From contig JAHLFG010000001.1 of assembly GCA_018883895.1 (NCBI GenBank), positions 1 to 48,684 on the forward strand: a stretch of 48,684 nt of DNA, in the 5' to 3' direction. Numbering within the stretch: position 1 is the first letter of the stretch; every line of letters begins with the position of its first letter. This DNA comes from Candidatus Anaerobiospirillum merdipullorum (GTDB taxonomy: Bacteria > Pseudomonadota > Gammaproteobacteria > Enterobacterales > Succinivibrionaceae). The notes under the pieces were generated by a model. It made no database searches, had not been told where the DNA came from, and saw only the letters and a list, made by a program, of their open reading frames with translations. Made by a program: the position numbers and the translations under genes. Below, one piece after another: positions 1 through 8,430 of this stretch.

Positions 1-701
1 CTCCTTTACCAAAAAGCTCTGCAGATCTTCCGGCAACTAAGGCTACCGATCTTGCCCCTGTAAAACCACAGCAAGAAGCCCCGGCGCCGTCAGCTACGGA
101 GGGTGTGGTAACGAGTGCAGCGCCTGCAAAGTCTGAAGGCCTTTCCTCCCCACAAGTAAGCACCATGGAAAAAGTCACTTCAGCAAAAAGCTCTCAGGGA
201 ACACCTACTAAGACTAATAGCACTGCCCCCTCTGCCTCTACGACAACTCCGGCCATGCAAGAGCCTGCCGCCACTTCAAGTGCCAGCGCGCCTAAATCTG
301 CTCACCCTCAAGCGGTAGTATCCGGGACCAAAAGCGTAAGCTCTGCGCCCCAGCCTGGAAAAGAAACAGTTTTAAAGCCTGAAAACGTGCCCTTTAGTGG
401 GCGGGCGATACCGGGGGGCAGCAGTGAATTGCAGTATAAGAATGATGCCCACTATACCGTACAGATAGTGGCGGCCACCCAACGTGAGCGCGTGGTCGAG
501 ATATCGGCAGCTGTCACCGATCGCTATTGGATTTATACCATGGAGCACGAAGGTAGACCTATCTATGTGCTGATTATGGGCGAATACCCCAGTCGTGAGG
601 CGGCCATCGATGCGGCCTTACATTTACCCGGGTTTTTGCGCGCCGCGCGCCCCTTTGCCAAGAGTTTTGCCACCGTTAAGGCTGAAATGGTGACCCCTTA
701 A
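1..701 (+). CDS. damX: DamX-like SPOR-domain cell-division protein, 3' part
   Basis: The reading frame is open from base 3 to the stop at 699-701, so the gene begins outside the window; a GTG at 105 is an internal codon, not a start. The visible part has two sections. The first ~145 codons are low complexity, rich in Pro, Ala, Ser, Thr and Lys, as expected of a periplasmic linker. From about base 450 there is a SPOR-like domain starting HYTVQIVAAT and containing YVLIMGEYPSREAAIDAA. SPOR domains bind denuded septal peptidoglycan. Identification as DamX rests on this architecture plus rpe-gph-trpS directly downstream, the order seen in Escherichia coli. In E. coli the DNA adenine methylase gene dam lies between damX and rpe; here only 10 bases separate the two genes. 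Confidence 0.8.
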   Translation, partial: PLPKSSADLPATKATDLAPVKPQQEAPAPSATEGVVTSAAPAKSEGLSSPQVSTMEKVTSAKSSQGTPTKTNSTAPSASTTTPAMQEPAATSSASAPKSAHPQAVVSGTKSVSSAPQPGKETVLKPENVPFSGRAIPGGSSELQYKNDAHYTVQIVAATQRERVVEISAAVTDRYWIYTMEHEGRPIYVLIMGEYPSREAAIDAALHLPGFLRAARPFAKSFATVKAEMVTP

Positions 702-711
702 GGAGAGAATT

Positions 712-1383
712 ATGGCGACCAAATATCAATTTGCAGGCTCTATTCTGTCAGCTGATTTGCTGCGTTTGCAGGCAGATGTGCAAGATGCCTTAGATGCCGG
801 CATTGATGTGATTCACTTTGATGTGATGGATTTTCACTTTGTGCCCAATTTAACCTTTGGGCCAGGGCTATTGGCCCAAATGCGTAAGGCCTTCCCGCAG
901 GCTATCTTTGATGTGCATTTAATGGTCGATCCGGTCACGGAAGATATTATCCGCGCCTATGCCGATGCCGGGGCTTCATGGATCTCTTTCCACCCTGAGG
1001 CCTGTGTGCATGTCGATCGTACCTTGGCCTTAATTCAGTCCTTAGGCTGCAAGTCAGGCCTGGTGTTAAATCCCGGCACCGCGCCGCAAATGTTGCGCTA
1101 TCTGTGGGATAAGCTTGATTTTGTGCTGGTGATGACGGTAAATCCGGGCTTTGGCGGGCAAAAACTCATTCCGGCGGCCTTACAAAAGGTCTCGGATGTG
1201 CGCCGTATGGCCGCCGAGGCTAATGTCAAGCCGGCCATTGAAGTCGATGGTGGTGTTGATCCGGTAACGGTGGGCGCCTGTGCTAAAGCCGGTGCTAATG
1301 TCTTTGTGGTAGGCTCGGCCTTCTTTGGCAAGAGCGATCGCAAAGCGGCCTTAGCGGCCTTACATGAAGGATTGACGCTGTGA
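712..1383 (+). CDS. rpe: Ribulose-phosphate 3-epimerase
   Basis: A 223-residue TIM-barrel protein of normal length for Rpe. It interconverts D-ribulose 5-phosphate and D-xylulose 5-phosphate in the cytosolic pentose phosphate pathway. Family marks are visible: GSILSAD at residues 9-15, IHFDVMD at 34-40 with the metal ligands His35 and Asp37, FDVHLMV with the next metal His, and EVDGGV with the catalytic/metal Asp. The usual Asn after VMD in E. coli Rpe is Phe here (VMDFHFVPN). The start ATG follows AAGGAGAG at a good distance. It sits 10 bases after damX and its stop overlaps the gph start (TGATG), so damX-rpe-gph are probably cotranscribed. Confidence 0.96.
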   Translation: MATKYQFAGSILSADLLRLQADVQDALDAGIDVIHFDVMDFHFVPNLTFGPGLLAQMRKAFPQAIFDVHLMVDPVTEDIIRAYADAGASWISFHPEACVHVDRTLALIQSLGCKSGLVLNPGTAPQMLRYLWDKLDFVLVMTVNPGFGGQKLIPAALQKVSDVRRMAAEANVKPAIEVDGGVDPVTVGACAKAGANVFVVGSAFFGKSDRKAALAALHEGLTL

Positions 1384-2075
1384 TGCATTATCGCCCGGAG
1401 CTGTTGCTCTTTGATTTAGACGGCACGCTAGCTCACACCGTGCCGCAATTGGCGCTCGCTGCACAGGAAACTGCGCAAGCTTTAAACATCAAGGCCCCGT
1501 CCTTAGATGAAGTGGCGCATTTTGTGGGCAATGGGGTGATGATGCTGTTAACCCGCACCATTGTCGGGCGCTTTGAGGCGCAAATAACTGACGTTGACCC
1601 TAAGCTCTTACAACAGGCGCGTAAAATTTTCAATGAGCGCTATTTACAGGGGCTGCCGCGCAATTTTACCGTCTACCCAGGGGTTAAAACGGGCCTTGAG
1701 CACTTTAATGCCTTGGGACTTAAATGTGCGGTGGTGACCAATAAGCCGCAGATGTTTGCCAAGCCCTTATTGGAGCTGATGGGGCTTAGTTCCTACTTTG
1801 CCTATATCTTAGGGGGTGAGGTTTTGCCGGTGCGCAAACCCGATCCTAAGCCACTTTTGTATGTATGTGAGAAGTTACAGGTAAAGCCTGAGCACGCGCT
1901 GATGGTGGGTGACTCGGTAAATGACATTAAGGCCGGGCAAAATGCCGCCATCCCGACAGTGGCCTTTTCTTATGGCTATAACGGCGGGCATGATGTGCGC
2001 GAATTTAATCCTGATTATGCCTTTGATAGCTTTGATGAGCTGACCGCTTTAATTGATAGTCTGCCCCCGCGCTGA
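1383..2075 (+). CDS. gph: Phosphoglycolate phosphatase (HAD family)
   Basis: A 230-residue HAD-superfamily hydrolase. Motif I is FDLDGT with nucleophile Asp11 and acid/base Asp13. Motif II (VVTNK) and the lysine of motif III (VRKPDPKPL) follow, and motif IV is MVGDSVND. The helical cap between motifs I and II is typical of Gph, which dephosphorylates 2-phosphoglycolate. ATG 1383 overlaps the rpe stop by one base and is preferred; a GTG at 1380 in the same frame would add one Met. The rpe-gph-trpS order supports Gph over other HAD phosphatases, although substrate choice in this family cannot be proved from sequence. Confidence 0.9.
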   Translation: MHYRPELLLFDLDGTLAHTVPQLALAAQETAQALNIKAPSLDEVAHFVGNGVMMLLTRTIVGRFEAQITDVDPKLLQQARKIFNERYLQGLPRNFTVYPGVKTGLEHFNALGLKCAVVTNKPQMFAKPLLELMGLSSYFAYILGGEVLPVRKPDPKPLLYVCEKLQVKPEHALMVGDSVNDIKAGQNAAIPTVAFSYGYNGGHDVREFNPDYAFDSFDELTALIDSLPPR

Positions 2076-2082
2076 TGGTTAA

Positions 2083-2111
2083 CATGCCTGCCTTGCACAA
2101 GTGCAGGCATG
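2083..2111 (+). terminator. Hairpin between gph and trpS
   Basis: CATGCCTGC (2083-2091) pairs perfectly with GCAGGCATG (2103-2111), and a smaller CTTG/CAAG stem can form inside the loop. No T-run follows, so it may be a weak or Rho-assisted terminator or a 3'-end stabiliser for the damX-rpe-gph message. Confidence 0.5.
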
Positions 2112-2131
2112 CTTGAGGGGCTAATTTCCTT

Positions 2132-2137
2132 TATAAT
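2132..2137 (+). promoter_or_regulatory. Candidate -10 box for trpS
   Basis: A perfect TATAAT lies 34 bases before the trpS start. No good -35 is seen at 16-18 bases: a TTGAGG at 2113 is only 13 bases away. The call rests on the -10 match and its position. Confidence 0.5.
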
Positions 2138-2171
2138 CTGCAAGAATTTTTTAGTTTAGGACACTGGCACC

Positions 2172-3173
2172 ATGAGCAAAGACATTATTTTTTCCGGCAT
2201 TCAGCCCTCGGGCGAGCTTTCCATTGGTAACTATATCGGCTCGTTGCGCCAATGGGTGCCGATGCAGCAGGATAATGACTGCATTTATTGCGTAGTGGAT
2301 GAACATGCCATTACCGTGCGCCAAGATCCGCAATTATTGCACGAGCGCGCCTTTAATACCTTAGCGATTTTCTTAGCTGCCGGCATCGATCCGCACAAGA
2401 GCATTATCTTCTTACAATCGCATGTTCCCGAGCATTGCCAATTAGGTTGGGTGCTCAATTGCTATACGCAGGTGGGCGAGCTGTCGCGTATGACGCAGTA
2501 TAAGGATAAGGCCAAGCGCTATGCCAATAACATCACTGCCGGTCTGTTTAACTATCCGGTGCTGATGGCGGCCGACATTTTGCTCTATCAGGCCAAGAAA
2601 GTGCCGGTAGGCGATGATCAAAAGCAGCATTTAGAGTTAACCCGTGATATTGCCGAGCGCTTCAATGCCCTGTATGGGGAGACCTTTGTGCTTCCGGAAG
2701 GCTTTATTCCTAAGGCCGGCGGGCGCGTGATGAGTCTGCAAGAGCCGACTAAGAAGATGTCCAAATCCGATGACAATCCTAACAATGTCATTCGCCTGCT
2801 TGAAGATCCCAAGTCTGTGCTCAAAAAGATTAAGCGCGCGGTGACGGATTCGGACAATCCGCCGGTGATTGCCTATGATTGGGAGCAAAAGCCCGGGGTG
2901 TCCAATTTATTGGAGTTAATGTCCTCAGCCACCGGTCGGAGTGTGGAAGACTTGGTGGAGCACTTTAAGGGGCAGATGTATGGCACCTTTAAGTCTGAGG
3001 TCGGTGAAGCTATTGTGGCGATGTTAGAGCCTATTCAAGAGCGCTATCGCACCATTCGCGCCGATGAAGGCTATTTAAAGGAAGTCTTTGCCACCGGAGC
3101 TACCAAGGCCCGTGAGCGGGCGGCGCAAACTTTAACTGAAGTCTATCGTAAGATTGGCTTTGTCCTGCCTTAA
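2172..3173 (+). CDS. trpS: Tryptophan--tRNA ligase
   Basis: A 333-residue class Ic aminoacyl-tRNA synthetase of the usual bacterial TrpRS length. It charges tRNA-Trp with tryptophan using ATP. The HIGH-equivalent signature is [11 protein letters not shown] near residues 13-23, and the KMSKS loop is KKMSKSDD near residue 197. Other TrpRS features include the [13 protein letters not shown] segment and the [16 protein letters not shown] substrate-binding stretch. The start follows TTTAGGAC. It is downstream of gph as in E. coli but separated by a hairpin and a candidate -10 box, so it probably has its own promoter. Confidence 0.97.
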   Translation: MSKDIIFSGIQPSGELSIGNYIGSLRQWVPMQQDNDCIYCVVDEHAITVRQDPQLLHERAFNTLAIFLAAGIDPHKSIIFLQSHVPEHCQLGWVLNCYTQVGELSRMTQYKDKAKRYANNITAGLFNYPVLMAADILLYQAKKVPVGDDQKQHLELTRDIAERFNALYGETFVLPEGFIPKAGGRVMSLQEPTKKMSKSDDNPNNVIRLLEDPKSVLKKIKRAVTDSDNPPVIAYDWEQKPGVSNLLELMSSATGRSVEDLVEHFKGQMYGTFKSEVGEAIVAMLEPIQERYRTIRADEGYLKEVFATGATKARERAAQTLTEVYRKIGFVLP

Positions 3174-3185
3174 TCGGCTTAGCTT

Positions 3186-3209
3186 TCCCCCGCGCGCGTA
3201 GGCGGGGGA
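3186..3209 (+). terminator. GC-rich hairpin after trpS
   Basis: TCCCCCGC (3186-3193) pairs with GCGGGGGA (3202-3209) around an 8-base loop. A second stem, GTGACAC/GTGTCGC with one G-T pair, follows within 30 bases and is trailed by TATTT. Together they probably end the trpS transcript. Confidence 0.6.
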
Positions 3210-3244
3210 TGTGGCGCGACGTGACACTAAGTGTCGCTATTTCA

Positions 3245-3253
3245 TGATATAAT
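3245..3253 (+). promoter_or_regulatory. Extended -10 promoter for pyrG
   Basis: TGATATAAT is a perfect TATAAT preceded by TG plus one base, the extended -10 element that can replace a -35. It lies 40 bases before the pyrG start; no clear -35 is visible. Confidence 0.6.
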
Positions 3254-3280
3254 CTTGCGGATATATTCATGAACTCTTAA

Positions 3281-4942
<1,662 letters not shown>

Positions 4943-4953
4943 GGACGTGAAGT

Positions 4954-5229
4954 ATGCGCCTGCTGTGTGCCGTGTTAATGCTGGCCATCGGCTATTTATG
5001 CTATGACATCTATGTCGGACGCAATGGCTATGTGCAATATGAGCAAATTGCGGCGCAGTTAAAGCAGGCGCAAGCGCGCTCGACCCTCCTTGAACAGCGC
5101 AATTTGGCCGTGCAAGATGAGTTAAATGACTTAAAGCAGGGTAATGCCGCCATTGAAGAGTTAGCGCGCAGTGAATTGGGGCTTATCAAAGAGGGCGAGA
5201 CTTTTTACCGCGTGATTGGCACGCAGTAA
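4954..5229 (+). CDS. ftsB: Cell-division protein FtsB
   Basis: A 91-residue bitopic protein with a single N-terminal membrane helix (residues ~2-20, LLCAVLMLAIGYLCYDIYVG) and a predicted coiled coil rich in Gln, Leu, Glu and Ala (~28-68). The C-terminal segment ELARSELGLIKEGETFYRVI is the conserved FtsB tail that contacts FtsL and FtsQ in the divisome. Length, topology and the pyrG-ftsB-ispD-ispF context match FtsB of other Gammaproteobacteria. The start ATG 4954 follows AAGGACGTG. Confidence 0.92.
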   Translation: MRLLCAVLMLAIGYLCYDIYVGRNGYVQYEQIAAQLKQAQARSTLLEQRNLAVQDELNDLKQGNAAIEELARSELGLIKEGETFYRVIGTQ

Positions 5230-5239
5230 GGAAGATTAC

Positions 5240-5920
5240 ATGCAACTTTTTGATGCGGTAGTGCCTGCCGCCGGTGTCGGGCGACGCATGGGATCTACCG
5301 TGCCCAAACAATATTTAGAGCTCCTGCCTGGAAAGTGCATCTTAGAGCTAACCTTAGAAAAACTACTTAATTATCCTGCCATCCATCAGGTTATCGTGGC
5401 CTTAAGTGCCGACGATAAACTCTTTTCTACTTTAAGTATCAGTAAGCATCCGCGTCTTTACACGGTAACCGGTGGGGCAGAGCGCGCGGACAGTGTGCTC
5501 TGTGGCCTTAAGGCTACGCAAACTAAGTGGGTGCTGGTGCATGATGCTGCGCGCCCTTTAATTTCCACCGCTGATTTAGATGCGCTGACGCAAGCTTGTC
5601 TTGCAGAGGACTGCGGCGGTATTTTGGCTTTGCGCAGCGTAGATACGCTCAAACTTAGTACGGCGTCCCAAACTATCGCCCGTACGGTGCCGCGCGAGCA
5701 AATTTGGCGGGCGCAAACCCCGCAATGCTTTAAACGCGAGCAATTGCTACAGGCACTGACGCAAGCTAGTGCACAGGGCCTTAAGGTTACCGATGAGGCC
5801 AGTGCCTTGGAGGTAATGGGCATGCCCTGTCAATTAGTTCCCGGCAGTGCACTTAATTTTAAAATCACCACGCCGGAGGATTTACTTCTGGCTAAGGCAA
5901 TCTTAAGTTATGGCTCTTGA
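5240..5920 (+). CDS. ispD: 2-C-methyl-D-erythritol 4-phosphate cytidylyltransferase
   Basis: A 226-residue IspD, third step of the MEP pathway to isoprenoids: it couples CTP and MEP to CDP-ME. The glycine-rich nucleotide site is [11 protein letters not shown] near the N terminus. The family signatures [11 protein letters not shown] and VTDEASALE are present. ATG 5240 is chosen because AAGGAAG lies just upstream; in-frame codons back to 5216 lie in the end of ftsB and have no ribosome-binding site. The last 11 bases overlap the start of ispF, so the pair is translationally coupled. Confidence 0.95.
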   Translation: MQLFDAVVPAAGVGRRMGSTVPKQYLELLPGKCILELTLEKLLNYPAIHQVIVALSADDKLFSTLSISKHPRLYTVTGGAERADSVLCGLKATQTKWVLVHDAARPLISTADLDALTQACLAEDCGGILALRSVDTLKLSTASQTIARTVPREQIWRAQTPQCFKREQLLQALTQASAQGLKVTDEASALEVMGMPCQLVPGSALNFKITTPEDLLLAKAILSYGS

Positions 5921-6395
5921 TTTTCGTATTGGACATGGTTTTGATGTGCACCGCTTTGGTGGGGAGGGACCTTGCACCTTAGGGGGTGTGAAGGTGCTCT
6001 ATAAAGAGGGGTTAATTGCCCACTCTGACGGGGATGTGCTGTTACATGCGCTATGTGATGCTCTCTTAGGGGCACTCGCCTTAGGCGATATCGGGCATTT
6101 GTATCCTGATAATGATGATAAGTTTTTACATATCGACAGCCGCATCCTATTGCGTGACACTTATGCACGCGTGCGCGCACAAGGCTATGTCTTAGCTAAT
6201 TTAGATGTGACAGTATTAGCCCAAGCGCCTAAGCTTGCCCCCTATGAATTGCAGATGCGGCAAAATATCGCCGCTGATTTGCAGGTACCGCTTGAGGTGG
6301 TCAGTATTAAAGCCACTACCACCGAGCGTTTGGGCTTCGTCGGCCGTGCCGAAGGCATTGCGGTGGAGGCGGTAGTGCTCTTAGAGCGCGCCTAA
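5910..6395 (+). CDS. ispF: 2-C-methyl-D-erythritol 2,4-cyclodiphosphate synthase
   Basis: A 161-residue IspF of standard size. It cyclises CDP-ME 2-phosphate to MEcPP, releasing CMP. Metal ligands are visible in [11 protein letters not shown] (Asp and His) and in the signature [22 protein letters not shown]. The C-terminal [19 protein letters not shown] is the conserved substrate/trimer-cavity segment. The start overlaps the end of ispD by 11 bases. ispD and ispF are separate genes here, unlike the fused ispDF of some proteobacteria. Confidence 0.96.
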   Translation: MALDFRIGHGFDVHRFGGEGPCTLGGVKVLYKEGLIAHSDGDVLLHALCDALLGALALGDIGHLYPDNDDKFLHIDSRILLRDTYARVRAQGYVLANLDVTVLAQAPKLAPYELQMRQNIAADLQVPLEVVSIKATTTERLGFVGRAEGIAVEAVVLLERA

Positions 6396-6415
6396 ATTAG
6401 GCTTAAACTTAATAT

Positions 6416-6424
6416 TTATCCACA
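6416..6424 (+). promoter_or_regulatory. Perfect DnaA-box 9-mer
   Basis: TTATCCACA, identical to the high-affinity DnaA box, lies in the short gap between ispF and the yqaA-like gene. A single box without neighbours or an AT-rich unwinding region does not make an origin. It could be a DnaA titration or regulatory site, or chance. Confidence 0.4.
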
Positions 6425-6444
6425 AGTTAAGATTAAGGTGACCC

Positions 6445-7068
6445 TTGAAGATCTTCTCCTATCTCTATGAGGTGTGCATTAAGCTGGCCAAGCATCCGCG
6501 CGCCCCACTGTTTTTAGCCATCAATAGCTTTATTGAATCGGTCTTTTGGCCCATCCCGCCGGATGTGATGTTAGCGCCGATGTGTTTGGCCAGGCCGCAA
6601 CGGGCCTATCACTATGCGCTGTTGGCCGTCGTAACTTCGGTTTTAGGCGCCATCTGCGGGTATTATTTGGGCTACTTTATCTATGATCCTTATATTGCTG
6701 ACTTCATTACGTGGCTTGGGTACACCGAGGCGATGCAGACCGTGCGCTCCTGGTATGTGATGGAGTATGGCATCTTAATGATCTTTGTCGGGGCCTTTAC
6801 CCCGGTACCCTATAAGGTGATTGCCATTACCTCCGGTGTAGTCGCCGCTGAAAGTATGGCCAGTACCGGCAGTGTCGGCATGATCAATATCTTCAATTTC
6901 TGTGCCGTCTCCTTTGTCGGGCGCGGCCTGCGCTTTTTCCTGGAGGCCGGCGTCATTAAATGGGGCGGCGAGCGCATGGAAAAGGCGATTGCGCGCTATA
7001 TTGATAGGATTGGCTGGGCCTGTATAATTTTAATTGTGATTTACATTGTCTATAAGGTCATGCAATAG
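6445..7068 (+). CDS. yqaA: YqaA/DedA-like inner-membrane protein
   Basis: A 207-residue integral membrane protein resembling the YqaA branch of the DedA/VTT (SNARE-associated) family. It has hydrophobic spans near residues 20-42, 52-80, 108-135, 148-165 and 185-205. The segment FIESVFWPIPPDVMLAP near residue 28 is the conserved acidic re-entrant motif, and FVGAFTPVPYKVIAITSG near residue 110 is the matching half. The start is TTG at 6445, preceded by AAGGTGA. It is longer than E. coli YqaA (~142). DedA-like proteins are implicated in lipid scrambling and envelope homeostasis; the exact function is unknown. It sits directly before nlpD, where many Gammaproteobacteria have surE-pcm. Confidence 0.82.
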   Translation: MKIFSYLYEVCIKLAKHPRAPLFLAINSFIESVFWPIPPDVMLAPMCLARPQRAYHYALLAVVTSVLGAICGYYLGYFIYDPYIADFITWLGYTEAMQTVRSWYVMEYGILMIFVGAFTPVPYKVIAITSGVVAAESMASTGSVGMINIFNFCAVSFVGRGLRFFLEAGVIKWGGERMEKAIARYIDRIGWACIILIVIYIVYKVMQ

Positions 7069-7091
7069 CTTAAGGATGGCGGAGGATGGCG

Positions 7092-8420
7092 ATGCACAGA
7101 CAAACGCTCTTGGCAGCTTTAGTGGCCATGGTAGTTACGGTGGGGTGTGAGACGAGTAATCAAGATTACTCTAATTCCGCCCGGGTGGTGGATGTAACTG
7201 CCAGACCGCAGGGCGTGAATACGGCGGTTTATACCAATACGCACACTCAGGCAAGCTTAAAGGGCAGGCAAGTTAGTAGTGGTACCAATGGTACGGCAGT
7301 AGAATACGCTACCCCCAATCCGCAGGCTATGCGCTCTTCTAACATCAATCTTTACGATAACACCATGGTGCCGATGCAAGGTGAGGTTGGCGCGCAGGCC
7401 GTGGCCGGAACCGCGCAACCCTTGGCCTTGGATGCTGGTATGGGCACTACGCCTACCGCAAGTCCGACGCCTACCGCTTTGCCGCCTGATAGCGCGGTGG
7501 TGGGGACGACAAGTGGGCCTCAGGTAACGCCTGCCACGACGCTACCTGCTGGGGCCGATAGCTATACCGTGGTACGCGGCGATACGCTCTATTCGATCGC
7601 TTTCCGCTATGGTCTCGATTATCGCGCGCTGGCCGAGCAAAATGGCATTGCACCGCCCTATAACATTGCCGTGGGGCAGACTTTGCAATTACATCGCCAA
7701 AATGCGGTGGCACCGACCTATACCGTACAGCGTGGCGACACTTTATATTCCATTGCCAAAAAACAGGGGCAATCGGTGCCCTTTTTGGCCGGCGTCAATG
7801 ATTTAGACCCGCCCTATAACTTAACTGTGGGGCAGGTCTTGTATTTGGCGCGCCACGATGCCACCACCACTGCCAATCGCCCGTTACAGGCCCAAGTGCC
7901 GGTGGCCGGGCAAAGTAGCACGGTGGCGGATGCAAGCAAATCAAGTAGCAGTGGCGCTACAGGTAAACAAACAAATACTGACAGCGCCATCAGCACCACC
8001 ACGGTGTTAACCAAGCCGGTGGTGGTGTCCGGGGAGACGCGCAAAGTAGGTGGCGTGACCTGGATGTGGCCGTGCAAGGGCTCGATTATTGAGGGCTTCT
8101 CGCGCTCCGAGCAGGGCAATAAGGGTATTGATATTGCCGGCAATCGCGGACAACAGGTCTTGGCAGCGGCCGACGGGCAAGTGGTCTATGCGGGCAATGC
8201 CTTACGCGGTTATGGCAATCTCATTATCATCAATCATGCCAATGAGTATCTGTCGGCCTATGCGCACAATGAAGTCTTGCAGGTAAAAGAAGGGCAGAGC
8301 GTCAAACGCGGCCAGCAAATTGCCCGCATGGGCTCGACCGATGCCAAGACGGTGCGTTTGCACTTTGAAATTCGCTACCGCGGGCAATCGGTCAATCCTT
8401 TAAGCTATTTGCCCAAATAG
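7092..8420 (+). CDS. nlpD: NlpD-type murein hydrolase activator lipoprotein
   Basis: A 442-residue lipoprotein with signal peptide and lipobox VTVGC. Two LysM peptidoglycan-binding domains follow (YTVVRGDTLYSIAFRYG and YTVQRGDTLYSIAKKQG, around residues 157-202 and 208-252). A long Thr/Ser/Ala linker leads to a C-terminal LytM/M23 domain (from ~residue 321). The LytM zinc ligands are degenerate: GIDIAG replaces HxGxD and LHFEIR replaces HxH. That is the hallmark of EnvC/NlpD activators, which switch on amidases such as AmiC rather than cutting murein themselves. ATG 7092 is preferred because GGAGG ends 6 bases before it; the ATG at 7086 touches the same GGAGG. The usual downstream gene rpoS is absent. 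Confidence 0.93.
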   Translation: MHRQTLLAALVAMVVTVGCETSNQDYSNSARVVDVTARPQGVNTAVYTNTHTQASLKGRQVSSGTNGTAVEYATPNPQAMRSSNINLYDNTMVPMQGEVGAQAVAGTAQPLALDAGMGTTPTASPTPTALPPDSAVVGTTSGPQVTPATTLPAGADSYTVVRGDTLYSIAFRYGLDYRALAEQNGIAPPYNIAVGQTLQLHRQNAVAPTYTVQRGDTLYSIAKKQGQSVPFLAGVNDLDPPYNLTVGQVLYLARHDATTTANRPLQAQVPVAGQSSTVADASKSSSSGATGKQTNTDSAISTTTVLTKPVVVSGETRKVGGVTWMWPCKGSIIEGFSRSEQGNKGIDIAGNRGQQVLAAADGQVVYAGNALRGYGNLIIINHANEYLSAYAHNEVLQVKEGQSVKRGQQIARMGSTDAKTVRLHFEIRYRGQSVNPLSYLPK

Positions 8421-8430
8421 TAAGTTAGCG

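Noticed and set aside
105-701. GTG 105 as the start of a short independent gene.
   Set aside because: The frame is open to the window edge and the SPOR domain is C-terminal, so this is the end of a longer damX-like gene.
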